Shown here piece by piece: positions 1-14,117 of a DNA stretch of 64,000 nt. The stretch is taken from the NCBI GenBank assembly GCA_947179155.2, contig OX359275.1:42207898-42271897 (forward strand), given 5' to 3'. Every line of letters starts with the position of its first letter. Position 1 is the stretch's first letter. The notes beneath the pieces are model-generated. The model saw only the letters and a list, made by a program, of their open reading frames with translations, ran no database searches and was not told the DNA's origin. This DNA is from Hedera helix. Its lineage: Eukaryota > Streptophyta > Magnoliopsida > Apiales > Araliaceae. The translations under genes and the position numbers were made by a program.

Positions 1-3000
1 ATTAATTAAATTTTTATAGATACTAGAGAGTAGATAGAAAGACAAAGAGATTTTCCCTCAAGACTCTCCCAAAATTAACTTTACATGATTATTTAATTAA
101 TAGCACTAAGAGTTTCCCTTTGTTGGGCCAGAATTCCTTTATAAATATTATAATCCGGTGGTATACATGTTGTGTATGTAAATAAATTTTTTTTATAAAA
201 TTTGAAGGATTAAATATAAAAATAAAAATAAATAAAAAAAGAACAAAATTGAAATTATTTTAAAAGTTGAAGGGTATTTTTAGAAGCCAAAAAGGTTTCA
301 GAAAATTATTTATGCAAAGTGTTCCTCCGATCTGACTTTATATATTAGACAAAAAAAAATTATCTTTAAAAAATTAGAGATACAATTAGAGATAAAAATT
401 AGAGATAAAATTAGAGATCTTTAAAAAATTAGTAGAATGAGATATAATTGTCCTCTACCAATTTATTTCTTATACTGGATAGGAGTATACATGATAGTAT
501 ACTCAATCGACAAAGAAAGAAAATTAAAAACAAAAGTGATGACATATTACTATATATATATATATATATTAGAAACTTTAGTCATTTTATAATTTAAAAA
601 TAAAAATATATAGCTAATTTTAAAACAAAATAAGTAATTTTCAATTAACACAATAACACTTTTACGTACATAGATAATTTTCAAAAGCTTTCATTAGTTT
701 ATTTTTCTACATAAAAGTGTACAGGCTTGCTGCCAAAAATAAGTTTTTTTCATTATGTTGCTTTTCTTTTTATTCGATCGGACACCAAAGCAGTAGTTAG
801 GTACCAATTCGTATACCTGGATATTTGAAAGCATTTATGCTTTTGTTTCTCCCAGTCTAATATTAACAGTCTCGATATTTGGTGCCTTAAAAGAATTATA
901 ATATTAACAGTACTAACGTCATTTATAGAGGTTGAGGGTGATAGTTTTCTAAAGAAAATTATTATTTTTACAAATAAATATTTTTATTAAATTTCTCTCA
1001 CATAAGTGTACAATCTATTTATTATTTATGTGATAAAAATCTTATGAAACTATCACTTTTATTTATGAAAAAATCATTTCCCTCTTCTAAACTCCATTCA
1101 TATAAAAGAGGTACGAGTAAAAAAATGTCAAAAAGAAGAAAAAGAAGAATCTTAAAAGATCTCTGTGGATTTATCAAACTCAACCGATAAGAATTAGGTT
1201 TAAGAAAAATACATTTTTTGTTCTTTGAAAAAAACTTCTAGTAATTCAGTTTGATACGAAATTACTAATGTTTTGGTTATTTGGCGGCCAAAAAATGTAA
1301 TCAATAAGCTGAATGTTATTTCTGTCCCTTCAAATTGTTATTAATTTTTAAAGTCATTTATAAAATTTATTTTTCGTCAAATTAGGTCTGAAAGTAATAT
1401 TTTTTTTTTCTTTCCTTTGACCTAATTTCATCAAAATTCGATCTAAAATTGACCGATCCACTTTTAAAAGGCAAATTTGTCTTTTCAAGGGCAAATTAAC
1501 TCCTCAAAATATACTTTAATTTTCCTACAAAGGCCACTGACAAAAAAGCAATAGCATAATCATAAATAAATAAAATATTAAAACGTAAAAACAGTTCCTA
1601 TCTATTCTTCATCTTCTTCCTACCTGGAGGGAAAAAGATCAAACCTATTCATCTGCTCCAAATAACACCACTCCATTTCCATTAGACCCACAAAAAATTT
1701 CTCAAAATCTATCTATTAAAGTCGCAATTAGCAGCACAAAAAAGGAACAAACAATCAAACTGTCACAGCCACATATTTGGAAGTCGCCCCATGTTTCCCC
1801 GTTGACATAGGTCGGAACTTTGCGAAAGACGACGACGAGTGAATAAGGAAGAATAGATCCGCTGCCTGCTGCTACTTAGTTTCTATTCTATACCTACATT
1901 TCTCTCCTCTTACACATCTTTTTCACTTTCAACCAGTCTCTCTTTCCCTCTTCATAATCCTTATTAACTTGTTCATTTGTTGCCATTTAAGCCCCATCGC
2001 CATTGAAATAGCTGTGTTGCTAATTACAGATTCCCAAAAAATAAAAAAGTTTTGGGCTTGTTATGATTTGATGTGAACATATTTTGGGTTTCGATTTTAT
2101 AGGAATGAATTTTGGATTTGATTTGATCTGTACTAATTTTGAGTTTTGATTTTTGATGTGAATGAATTTTGGGTTCCATTAGATGAGAAAGAATTTTGGT
2201 TGTCGTTCTCTCTTCAGATCAAATGGTTTGGGAATTTAAAAAAATAATAATAATTGATGCTTGTAATGTTTTAATATTTTTTAAATAGTATGTTTCTTTC
2301 TTTTATATTTAAGCCTAAATTTAATGATTTCATAACATGAATAATAATTATATTAATTTTCAAAACTAAAAATAATAATTAATTTTCAAAATTTTAGTTA
2401 TATTTTTTAAGTTTGAATTTATTTTTATGAATTTTAATTTTTAATTTGTGTATTATTATGAAAATACTTATGAATAATGGTAAAGATGTTACTCAAATTC
2501 AAAATTTAAAATTTACCCAAATTTCTCTTATTTTAACAATATATGTAATATATCTTAATACAATAAAAGATAAATTTATCCTTTGAAAAATGGGTCGGGT
2601 TGAACTTGATCAAGTTTAGATGAAATTGGGTAAAAAGAATGTAAATGACAAAAAATATTATTGTAAGGACTAAATTGACGAAAAATAAACTTTAAGAACA
2701 ACTATGAAAGTAAATAACAACTTAGAGGGACACAAGTGACATTCAGCTTAATAAATAAGTAAAATAAGTCCCTTACTTTGACATGGCATATAGCATTATA
2801 CGTAGCAAAGATGACATTATTTTGAAAATTATTGACTGCAAATGGTTAGATTGAGAACTATTTCAACACGATGTTAGCTTGGTAAGAAATTAAGTCCCTT
2901 TAATTTCTTTGTTACGGTACGATAGTTTTTCATAATTATTCCTGTGATTTATTTCCCTTATTATCCTAGTATATCATATAAAGAGAATTAAGCTAGAAAC

Positions 3001-3655
3001 GAAAAAATAAGTTGGAATAGAGGAGCAATACTATCACCACTCCAAACTATTTTCCTCATTAAATCATTGTTACATTACCCAAAAAAATTCTTTTACTCAT
3101 AATTTCTTAGAAAGTTTTAAGGTGTTGAACGGAATAACACATTTTTAAGACACAACACTTTAATTTATTTTTTTGGGTATTTCGCGTAAAATATATTCAG
3201 GCATTGTAGTTTTTTTAAAATAAATAAATACAGATTAATAAAGAGAGCAGTGAATGAGCCAATGTGCACAAACAGTACTTCAGCTTTCTCACTTTCCTGT
3301 TTTGGTCATCTGATGATTGATTCAAATCATTAAGCAGTTAATAGGACAGAAGATAACTTTGGCCCGAGTGATATTCTCTAATTTATGGTAATCATGAGAC
3401 TGTGTATTAAGTCTTGATATACTAAGGAAGTGTGTGTGTGAGTAATGTTTAAATTTCAGTGTAAATTAATCAAAAAAAATAAAAAATGAATAATAAAAAA
3501 ATTGTGTTGTCCCATCTTTAATATATTCGTGCGAGTATCATTGCGGCAAATAAAAAAATGCAGGGCTTTCTACCACTATAAATTGGGTTTCCAAGCTAGC
3601 ATCATGACCAAATATCAAATTTTCTCTCTTTCTAAATCCTCTTCGAGTCATACTA

Positions 3656-3658
<3 letters not shown>
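1..3658. other. Intergenic spacer upstream of CYP735A
   Basis: I see no convincing coding exon here. The stretch is AT-rich with homopolymer runs and a short (AT)n tract near 550. At about 1590-2240 the composition changes to pyrimidine-rich, leader-like sequence (many TCTCTCC/TTCATC runs) followed by T/G-rich sequence resembling a plant 5' leader intron. No open reading frame follows it, so it may be an orphan leader or promoter relic. The last few hundred bases before 3659 should contain the CYP735A promoter, but I cannot place a unique TATA box. Confidence 0.5.
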
Positions 3659-3717
<59 letters not shown>

Positions 3718-3760
3718 CACACACACACATATAAGAGAGAGAGAGAGAGAGAGAGAGAGA
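3659..3760. repeat. Compound microsatellite (AT)n-(AC)n-(AG)n
   Basis: An uninterrupted run of about 23 AT units is followed directly by about 10 AC units, a short TATAAG link and about 11 AG units. It ends some 28 bases before the CYP735A start codon, so it lies in the 5' leader or core promoter of that gene. Length variation here could change transcript leader length or expression. Confidence 0.95.
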
Positions 3761-3787
3761 ATTAAGAGTACTGTAATTATATTAAGC

Positions 3788-4415
3788 ATGACCGGCGTTT
3801 TAGTGTTATGGGGTTTATTAGTTGTATGCCTTCACTTGTTGAGAGTTGCATATGAAACTATATCCTGTTACTGGCTAACCCCAAGACGCATCAAGAAAAT
3901 AATGGAAAAGCAAGGAGTGCGTGGCCCCAGACCTCGCTTTCTTGTTGGTAACATCTTAGACATGGCCTCTCTCTTAGCTAATTCCACCTCCAACCACATG
4001 GATTCCATCAACCACGATATCGTTCCCCGCCTTTTGCCTCATTTTGTCACCTGGTCTAAACTATATGGTACCTAGCTAGAATTATCATCAATAATAACAT
4101 TCTCATAATTAAGTCTAATTTGTATCAATTTTTATTTTATTATTGGCTGCTACAGGGAAAAGATTCATATATTGGAACGGTACGGAGCCTCGGATGTGCT
4201 TATCAGAGACTGAACTGATTAAAGAGCTTCTACTGAAGCATAGTAGCATCTCTGGTAAATCATGGCTGCAACAACAAGGTTCAAAGCATTTCATCGGCCG
4301 GGGGTTGTTAATGGCCAACGGCGACGATTGGTATCATCAGCGTCACATCGTTGCACCCGCATTCATGGGAGATAAACTCAAGGTAATTTAATTTAATATC
4401 TATGTAACAAAGTTG

Positions 4416-4450
<35 letters not shown>

Positions 4451-6805
4451 AAATAAAAAATCCGGTTTGCATGAAGTTAACTTCATGATAAATTGAACAA
4501 TAAATTAATATACTATTGACACGCAGAGAGAGAACACCCCGGACTGCGTGTCAATACTGTATTGGTCTATTGTCTAACTTACCATAAAGTTAATTACATA
4601 TTAACCGGATCCCACAATAAATAAATCCCACTTACAACATTTATCTATGGTTTATTATATAGGAGTATGTTACAAAAGTGAATAATATTGGTTAGTTAAT
4701 TGGTTTTATTTATTTTAATTATAGAGCCATGCGGGGTACATGGTGGAATGCACAAAGGTGATGCTAGAATCACTAGAAAATGCAGTAAAGTTGGGAGAAA
4801 CTGAGTTCGAGATTGGCGAGTACATGACTCGGCTCACCGCCGACATCATTTCTCGAACTGAATTTGATAGTAGCTACGAGAAGGGAAAGCGAATATTCCA
4901 TCTCCTCACTCTTTTACAACATCTTTGTGCACAAGCTAGCCGTCATTTATGTTTTCCCGGTAGCCGGTCAGTACCTAGCTTATCTACCACACACACACAT
5001 TACATATATAGACAAGTTTTGAGGAATACATACACCATGTTTTAAATATTGTTGAAGAACGTAATAATAGTACTTAATATGTTTTTGTTGTATATGTATA
5101 TATAGGTTTGTTCCGAGTAAATATAATAGAGATATAAAATCATTAAAGATGGAGGTGGAGAGGCAGCTGATGGAGATAATCCAGAGCAGAAAGGATTGTA
5201 TAGAGATCGGGCGAAGCAGTTCATATGGGAAAGATTTGCTAGGAATGTTGCTTGATGAGATGCAAAAGGAAAGATCAGGCGGCGGTGAGTTTAGCCTCAA
5301 CTTGCAGCTGATCATGGATGAATGCAAAACATTCTTTTTTGTCGGACATGAAACCACTGCTCTTTTACTTACATGGACTATAATGCTCCTTGCATGCAAT
5401 CCCTCTTGGCAAGGCAAGGTCCGAGCTGAGGTCAATAAGGTCTGCAATGGTGCTTCCCCCTCTGTTGATCATCTCTCCAAACTTACTCTGGTAATTAATT
5501 AATTTACCTCGACTTTATCTAATTTTTTTCAAATAAAGTGCTGTGACAAGAATCAGTAACGTCCACACTTATAGGGAGATCACTAACTCCCTCTATTGTT
5601 CTTTGCCAAACCGAAATAATAGCAATAATCAATTATGATTTCAGTAATTGAAGACAATAGTCCTAGTGACATGTTTTGGCACCAATTTTTTTTTATATTC
5701 ATTTTCATCGGCGTGGAGGAAATAAAAAATTAAATGCATAAAGTTAAAAGAGCATGGTTCCAAAGGAACATGCATGCATGTACATTTTCATTGCTGGTGG
5801 AAATATTCACTAGATTAAATAGTACCTTAAAAAGGATTCTATGCTTCGATTAATTGTTCGATCCTACTTCTATCTGCCGTTGGCAATAGTTCACAGCTAT
5901 ACTCTTTAGTTTAATTTATTGCTTTCAAACTGCAATATTTGATTACTTACCGTGTTCCTGTAAATCAACAAATGGTGCTGTACAACTAAGTTACACTGAA
6001 AACTATGGGATGTAAATATGGTGCTATTATTTAATTCTGGCCATGCATGGTTGGCCCTTATCGTGGCTTCTGACGATGATGATCGGTGATAGTTACTCAA
6101 TTGTCTGGTGGGGAAAGAGACTTAATAGAAAATCAAGAGAATCATTGCATTCATCTCATGAAAAGGCTAGCTAGCTAGTTGTCACCTTGGCACTTGATTG
6201 GAACCATTTAAAAATTTACTCTGTGGTACGTAATAATGTCATATATGTTACTTGAGTCCAATTTATATTTTGGTAAACGTATTAAAAACACAACTGAATG
6301 CAATAGTATTAATTATATTTTGTTATATAATTTATGATTATTGAAATTCATGCTCTAATTAATTAATTTAATGTTTGTTCAGTTAAACATGGTGATAAAC
6401 GAATCACTTAGGCTTTATCCTCCAGCATCCGTACTTCCTCGCATGGCATTCGAGGATTATAAGCTGGGTGACCTTCATATTCCAAAGGGATTATCGATAT
6501 GGATTCCGGTGCTAGCCATACATCACAGTGAAGAAATATGGGGGAAAGATGTAAATGAGTTCAAACCCGACCGTTTTGCGTCCAAGTCATTCGCCCCCGG
6601 TCGACACTTCATCCCTTTTGCTGCCGGTCCAAGAAATTGTGTTGGTCAGGCCTTTGCATTGATGGAAGCTAAGATCATTCTAGCCATGCTAATATCGCGC
6701 TTCAGCTTTAATATCTCAGATAATTACAGGCACGCCCCAGTTATCGTCCTCACAATAAAACCCAAGTATGGAGTTCAAATATGTTTGAAGCCCTTGAATC
6801 AGTGA
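3788..6805 (+). CDS. CYP735A: Cytochrome P450 CYP735A, cytokinin trans-hydroxylase
   Basis: This haem enzyme of the ER membrane hydroxylates the isoprenoid side chain of iPR nucleotides to give trans-zeatin-type cytokinins. Exons with GT-AG borders are 3788-4067, 4156-4382, 4725-4966, 5106-5490 and 6383-6805. They join in frame to 518 residues, the usual length for the family. Visible landmarks are an N-terminal hydrophobic anchor followed by TISCYWLTPRRIKKIMEKQG (diagnostic of CYP735A), the I-helix motif VGHETT at 329-334, ESLR at 385-388, PDRF near 440, and the haem loop FAAGPRNCVGQAFA with Cys464 as iron ligand. No lesion was found and all catalytic motifs are present. Intron 2 carries a small MITE and a (TA)n(CA)n tract. 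The start is the first Met, directly before the membrane anchor. The subfamily call rests on near-continuous similarity to remembered Arabidopsis CYP735A1; whether it is the A1 or A2 orthologue cannot be told. Confidence 0.95.
4417..4450. repeat. (TA)n(CA)n microsatellite in CYP735A intron 2
   Basis: About six TA units are followed by about ten CA units inside intron 2, directly before the MITE at 4461. Confidence 0.85.
4461..4610. mobile_element. MITE in CYP735A intron 2
   Basis: About 150 bp bounded by imperfect terminal inverted repeats: TCCGGTTTGCATGAAGTTAA on the left against the reverse complement of the right end, ATCCGGTTAATATGTAATTA. A second inverted pair, TATTGACACGCAG and CTGCGTGTCAATA, lies in the middle, so the whole unit can fold. 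The outer arms resemble those of the element at 32636-32739, suggesting one family. No clear target-site duplication is visible. Confidence 0.6.
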
Positions 6806-7481
6806 TCAATATATAAATACTGGCCGATCTAGCTGGTTAAGTTTTGTTCTCTTTTCTTTTCCTGTTAAGAGAGATTGAAATTGAGCTTGGAGAGAGAGAT
6901 CCATATGCTTGTGATAGAGGATTAACTATGTACAAGATATATTTTTAAAAATTAAAAAGTATGTGGAAAAGCACACAAATGGTGATTTTTGCTTTAATTT
7001 GGCTGTTATTGTCAGTGGGGGCTTAAAGGAAGATTAGAGATAATTAGAATGGGAATTTAAACACAAGAGGGAACGACGCAACGGAATATAGTTAGATTGT
7101 AATGCTTTAACATAAACGTGTTTGTAAATTTAAATGTACCAATAAGAATATAAGATAAACTCTTAAATTCATAAGAAAAATAGGAACTCATAAAGAGAAC
7201 ATAATAATATTAGTTAATGAAAAACGTAACTATTAACAAGCCCTAATAAGTGTATTTATAGTCTTAAACAACTTTATAACATCAATTAGGAATAGAAAAA
7301 TTAAAATAACGAAAACTAAAAAAAAAAAAATTTAAGTTTGATCAAACTTTGACCAGCGACTAGATTAGTTAAAACAAATTTCGAACTTAAATAATACACG
7401 TAATAACGAAAGTTATGTCACTTTGAAATTCTATTTACTCGAACGCATCCAAACATCTAATTTACTTCTTAATAGAATTCT

Positions 7482-7482
<1 letters not shown>

Positions 7483-7515
<33 letters not shown>
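7483..7515. repeat. Poly-C tract, 33 bases
   Basis: Thirty-three consecutive C residues in an otherwise AT-rich spacer. The complementary strand is a poly-G run. The exact length is likely to be unreliable in any assembly. Confidence 0.95.
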
Positions 7516-7518
<3 letters not shown>

Positions 7519-9676
7519 CAAGAAATGATCAAGTTCGAATAAGCCCACATAAGAGATTTAAAATTTTATAGCACAAGTGATAAGTAAAGGTTTTCTTCAC
7601 ATATAGATATTGGTATGATGGATTTCTTTATTCTTCCTTCTTTTTATCCAACTCATTTATTTATACAGAGTGCTCACTTTGCATCTATTAATTAATTTGA
7701 TAAATAACAACCAACTTCTTGTTTGACAAAGGTCGCTCTATAATGGGTCATTAATTAGGATCTTTTCCTCTCTTTTTTTTATTAGCTCAAACTATGATGC
7801 TTAAAGTTTTATTTTCTTATTATTTTTTATTTTTTTACTAAGTACTATGATGCTTAATTTCCTCTCAGCCACCCCCTCAGATGCATGCATGCCCGCACGG
7901 CCAGTTTGGATTCTGCTCCTCCCATTACTCATAATATTCTCTCCCCCTTTATCATTCACTCCACTATCCATTTTTTAAAATAATTTTTCTGTCATTGTCT
8001 CGTTCACTATATTTGAGAAATTCCTTGGCCCCGCGCATTAATTGCAACGTGTGGCTGCCTTCTAAGCCCAAGAATCATGCATGCATATGTTAATAAAAAA
8101 TAAATCTATGTGCAGTTGCGCACATTTCAGTAATGCATCTAAAAACACATACAAAAATAAAATAATAAAGAAAAAGAAAGAGCGTTAAAGAGAGAGATTT
8201 TTTATTTTTTTTAATTGTTATTTTATTTTTGTGTGTCTTTGAATGTGATATGAATGAACTCAAGAAGATGACTAGTTTCACCTAAATATGAAGTTAAACA
8301 TCGTTACCCAGCCGATACTCTTAATAGCGGCTGGGCCTATCGGCTGGCCTTTCCCACCGGCTTCCTGTCCAGTCCACGTGGTTCCTAAAATTGTTGGTTT
8401 TTTCCCCCTTCGTAGTAATTTGATCCAACAGGGTACTTTTTAGCGTCTTTATTGCCTGAAGTCAGTACTGGCCATCCGCGGATGTTATCCATATTCTCCT
8501 CCTTCATTGAAAGCTTGTTGTTCCAATACTCCAACCATTGACGTTAATTTCAGGTGAAGCGGTTCAATTGCCTGAAAACACTCTTGTCAGCATAATAGGT
8601 AATAATATTCAAACTTTAAAAACTCTAAGGACATCTGCGTGCAACCGTTGAGAGGATGATGTTAGACTAAGTATGCACACATGTAGATGACTGAACACCT
8701 CAAACGACACGGTTGATGATGGCGGCGAGGCAGGGAAAGTGGAGACAAGAGGAAGACCAGAAATTTTTTTGGCCCAACCGCAACTAAGAGTAACAGTTAG
8801 TCAAAACAACGTCATTTTGAGTAATAGCTCGGCCAATGACATCACTTTTTTTTTTTCCTTTTGCACCGTTACATCTCTAAATAGTTAGTGTAAAATTAAT
8901 TTGCTAAAATAATTTTTATAACAACCATTTGTTATGGATCATTCCTCATATATTTAAAGTAAGAATTCGTGATATTTTTAACGTAAAAATTATTAATTTA
9001 TTGCAATACATGCATTGCAAAATTATACTATGTGCATAATATATTATACAGTTGTGCTGGATTGTTATTTTTAACACTGAAAATTAATATCACCTCCCAA
9101 AAAAAGCGGAAATACTACTACATCAACAGTCATAAATAAAAGTTGTCCGATAGTGCTCTAAAAACTTGAGGGACATTGAATTGAATAAAACGTGTAGCAC
9201 AATTAAAGAAATATATGGCAGCAAGCTTAAATTTTATTTGATGAGGATCAGTAAGAGGTAGTGTGGGTGAAAGTCAATTGTCTTGTCCATTGTGTTATAA
9301 AGAAACGTGTTATATATTTCGATGCCGAAAATTGGCATCGTCCATATTAGTTGAGATTAATTTTCATGGAGTTTGCAAATTAAATTACTCCTACGTGCGT
9401 GCATATATTTTGTTTTGTCCATTCATCTCTAATCAAATTTCCGCAAAAATTTAGTCATAGCAATAGCTAAGGTTTAAAGGCTGTCCGATCCCTTCATTCT
9501 TTGGAGCTTTCACATTATCACATTCTTATTTCTTTAAAGATCGAATCCAAATCTCGATTAATGAAATTTTGTTGAACTTTATCGTAATCTTAATTTCTTT
9601 GAGATGATAAACACAAACTCTGACAACATAAGGCCGAAATAAATAATAATCTACCTGTATTATTTTTGTTAATTTG

Positions 9677-9679
<3 letters not shown>

Positions 9680-9714
<35 letters not shown>
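9680..9714. repeat. (AT)n microsatellite
   Basis: About 17 AT units followed by GCGCGC, in a gene-free spacer. Confidence 0.9.
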
Positions 9715-9719
<5 letters not shown>

Positions 9720-12700
9720 CTGAAAATTACTACTACTAGTACTAAAACATTGTCCATGTGTTTAACTATGCACATATACAGCTTTGTCATGTCCATAGAA
9801 TACCCGAGGTCACTGTGCTTCATTTTGTGGGCTTGCATGGTTGTCACGTTATAAAGTCGAGTCAACTCAAATAAGCACCGAAAATATATTTCACTTTTTA
9901 TCATTTATAGTTTTCTCTATCACAAATTAAGTTAAAACATATTCTACTTTTTTCATTTAATTTACCACCACTATAAATCTATCAAAGGCATACGTTATTG
10001 GCTTAGGAAAAAATATTGAAGTCTGGTAGCGATTACCTGTGAAATTTAAGTAGTGACAGGGAAAAAATTGTCTTCTGATTAATGTAGACGACAAAATCAA
10101 ATAAAAGAACAAAGTATAGGACATAGTTGGGCAGGTCTTGGAATATTATTTGCAATATAAAAATATGGTCAAGGCAGGCATGATGATATAAAGTTATCAC
10201 TGAAAATGGCACTTTTTATTGCACCCACACATGTGATATTAAAAAATCGAGATTATTATCGTATATATGATAGTGATTAGCTTTTTAGCTTTTCATAGCT
10301 TATTTGTGTTCTATTTAATGTGCACGAGTGGGATTTAGTGGCATAAAGCAGTGGCTTCTTAAAACTAAAATTTTAAAGCTCTCAATCTCTCTCTTGTCCT
10401 AGTGGAGATTTGGCTTCTCTACATCATCTTTCTTTTTAATTTTTTTTTTTATTATCGTATATTATATTTATCATAATAATTAATTTTGTTAGTAATACTC
10501 TAAATATGTCAATGTAAAATATTACAATCATGTGATCAAAATTAGAATCATTAGATGTATTTTTATGTAACGATACAAATCAATAAAATAAATCAACTGA
10601 CAGTTGTTGATTTCATTTATAAATTCTAAAGTTATAAATAGTTGTACGTACAATTGAAGGAAATCATATAAAACTAATTATGAAGAGATGTTATAAATTG
10701 AAGGTAAGTTTCCTTTAGTTTCCCTCTCTAATTTCTCTCCTGACCCTTCCTCAACACCCCTAATTAAGCCTAGGATAAAATATATCTATATAATATTATA
10801 ATTTAATTCTTAAAGAAAAGAAAAGGAAAGAGGTTGGAGTTAGTGTCTCAATCATAAGGAGGAGTTAAAGGGAGAAAAGACTACATCATCTTCTGTGGAC
10901 ATCAAGCACTCATTAATCACCTATTTATTTATATGTAAGTTGAAAAAGAAATGTATATATGCAACTACTATTTTTTTTTTTTGCCTCCCCTCACCCCCAC
11001 TAGAGTCTTCGTCTTTCACCTCCACCACCCTCGCTAGCTACAACTATAACGTAAGTTTATCTTATCATAACTAGCGGTATGTTAATATATATAAATGTAG
11101 TTGTACAACCATATCGCATCCTTATTTTTTATTTTAATCTCTCAATTCCAAATCGCTCTCTCTTCCTAAATTTTAATATTGTAAGATTGAAGTGGTTACA
11201 TCAGTATATACTTCTCTTCACAAGGGCCCCTAAGTTTATCTGATTTAAAGTCAACTTTTCTATCTAATTTGATTTTCATATTTTTCAATCACCAAAATCA
11301 GCACTTATTTGAAAATTGTTGCGCTTGTTATTTACCAAAAAAGTTGAGTTTCTATTTTATTGGGACGTCTCAGAAAGGGAAATTTTTTTTATAGAAAAAA
11401 TGAACTTTAAATAAAAGCAGAAAAAGTGAGTATTGCACAGTTGTCCGGTTGTCGTTAACTATAATTAATTATTGTTTTCCCAATGTGAAAAAATTGAATA
11501 GAGAATGAACAGCTGCATGCAATGTTATCCAGATTCCGCTGGAAAATTCATGAGGTTAAGTTCAGTACTGGTGATCAATCTTTCGATCGGTAAATTAAGC
11601 TATATGAAAGTGTATGGCTTTGCGGACGCTGCTAGCCTGTTCTTATTTGACTAATTAGTGGTGCAGAAGATCCCACCACCATCCACTCAACATATATTGT
11701 ACTTAATTGTTTCAAAACATTTTGTTGAAAGTATGGAGATAACATTAGTTTATTATTCATATCTACAACTCATGATTAATGATGAGTTGGGAAAGGTTAA
11801 ATATATCTTAATTTTTTTAACATATAGCCTCAACCTTTTTAGGTCAGCTAGGATTGCCTACAAATGAGTTAGGCAGACATTCGGCTCTCCAAATTTGTAA
11901 TTAAGTGAAAATAATAATAACAACAAAAATAATAACGATACTTTAATTGGAAAAAAATTAATATTACCCTCAGATCATGTCCCATGCATGTATATTTTTC
12001 AGCCCTACTTTTACCTTTTCTGCACGATCGATGATGCATTAAACAGTTGTTTGGGAATATTCTTTAAAATTTTAATTTCTTTTCTTTAGTATGAAGGGTG
12101 GTTGTGTCTTTTTTTCTATTCTAATATACAGGTTAAGGTGTAAATATTCATTTCTCATTCATTTATGGTTTGATTATTTGGAAATCCTTGGATTCAATAG
12201 GTGAATGATGGTATGTTCAAGGAAAGTGGACGAGTCATCATCATCATGAGTGCATGCATGATGAGCAGTAACACCAACTACTATACTTTACATTTGACAT
12301 TTTAGTGAATGATGAAGAGATAAAATTAGATCGAAATTCAACTCCACATCTTTTTATATATGTATATATATAAGTCTTAAATCATCATTTTTTGCTATGA
12401 AATTAAAACCTCATCATTATTTCTACGTACGTACTTGAAAATGATACGGACAATATCACATGCATATATACAGTAGATGCGTTGTACCACTAGATTCTTA
12501 GTGTGGCCAATCAATTGTTACATGCTCGATCAGCCTCTCACTACAAGTCTACGTCAATTTTGTCCTACGAATCCTAGCTCTAAATGTTTTTAAGTTTAAT
12601 ACTCTTTCCTTTCTAAAAATAAAATTAATTAATTTATATAAAAAAAAAAAATTTATTCCACCAAAAGTGTATAAAATAACATGATATTCATAAATTTGTC

Positions 12701-14117
12701 GTCACGACGCATACTTTCGTTATCGCATAACCAACACTAAATTATTATAATTTTAATTATCATAAGTTCTTATAAGTTATTTTCTTAAAAATTACACAAT
12801 TGCACATTTTTGTTCAAAAGCATAAAAGAGAGAAACATTTGTTTGACATTTTAAGATGTATTGATTTTTGACATTATGTGGCTGACAAAAATAAGCTGCC
12901 CAGTGCCCACAACACAAGATATATATGAAGATAAAGTTTTGCAAAGCAAATGATTAAATGCAAGACAACTTGTCCGGCACGGAATTGGGCGCCGAATATA
13001 GCACAGATAAACACAGTTTATAGTGGAACTTGGACACATCCAAACGTGCGCCTAGTGGCTTCTTGTTCTGAGAAACTACCAACTATTTAAACCAATAAAT
13101 TGACAAGTCATGGAGCACCAAAATCAGAAATGTCTAGAGGAATAATATTTAGGAAAATTCAAGATTTATCTATAAATTTTATTTAATATGTTTATTTACA
13201 GAAAAGATAAAAAAATGTGATTTTATTTTTAATTATTAAAATAAATACAGTGGGATTATATTTTTTTATTTTTTTTACTAGTACACTCTCTGGATAAAAT
13301 TTACGGATAAATATAAAAGGACTCTAATATTTAACGGGAGATCTAAAGTTGTGTCCTATAGTGATCTACATGTACACACTGTGTGGGGGAAAAACTTAAA
13401 AATAAGAGTGAAAAAAAAAAGGTTGTGCGAGAGTAAAAATAAAGATAGAGCATAATAAAAAGAGAAAAACTATGACAGAGTTTCAAGGGAAGAAAAATAA
13501 ATAAATATAAATAAGAGTATAAGAAAAAAAGGTTGTGTGAGAATAAAAATAAAGATAAAGAATCATAGAAAGAGAAAAATTGTGATAAAGTTTAAAGGGA
13601 GAGTTCTTTTCGTTGCTCTCCCTTTATAATATAAATTGATATATTAGACCTGGATCGACGGGTCACCGAACTCACCCATTAAATTTAAGTATTTGGGCAT
13701 AAATAAATATCACTCATTAATTGACAGGTCTTTTTAATCTGGTCTATTTAAACCCAACCCATGACAAGCCAACTTGCAGGTGATACAATTACTATTTAAT
13801 ATTAGTTTTATTCAAATTTCTTCCATTAATATCGACTAATAAGTCAATTCTAATTCTTTTATCTTCTCTTTATAATTAGCCGTTATTCCTTCCTAATTCT
13901 TTTGTAACTACAATACATTCTCTAGACATAGAAGATGGTAATAATGAAATATAACTCCAGGAGAGATGATAATATCTTATTTTACAAATAATTTTATGTT
14001 TTTTTGATTTTTTTTATTGTTTTAAAATAAGTTAAGTTTTATTATTTAAAAAACTTAAAATAATATCTGTTTTATTGTTTAAGAACAATTAAATAAATAT
14101 ATATATATATATATATA

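Larger units (their letters stand above)
6806..14117. other. Long spacer without a recognisable gene
   Basis: This 7.3 kb holds no reading frame or exon series that I can recognise. It contains a 33-base poly-C run, an (AT)n microsatellite at 9680-9714, and pyrimidine- or A-rich low-complexity stretches. The first 200 bases should include the CYP735A 3' UTR. A short GC-richer patch with repeated CGGCTGG motifs lies at 8308-8350. No tRNA, rRNA or transposon ends were seen. Confidence 0.5.

Noticed and set aside
3502..3789. Small open frames ending in repeated Ile-Tyr or Leu-Ser
   Set aside because: These are translations of the AT/AC/AG microsatellite, not genes.
9263..9454. Small Cys-containing open frame
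   Set aside because: No signal peptide, no family motif and AT-rich random composition; no support for a gene.
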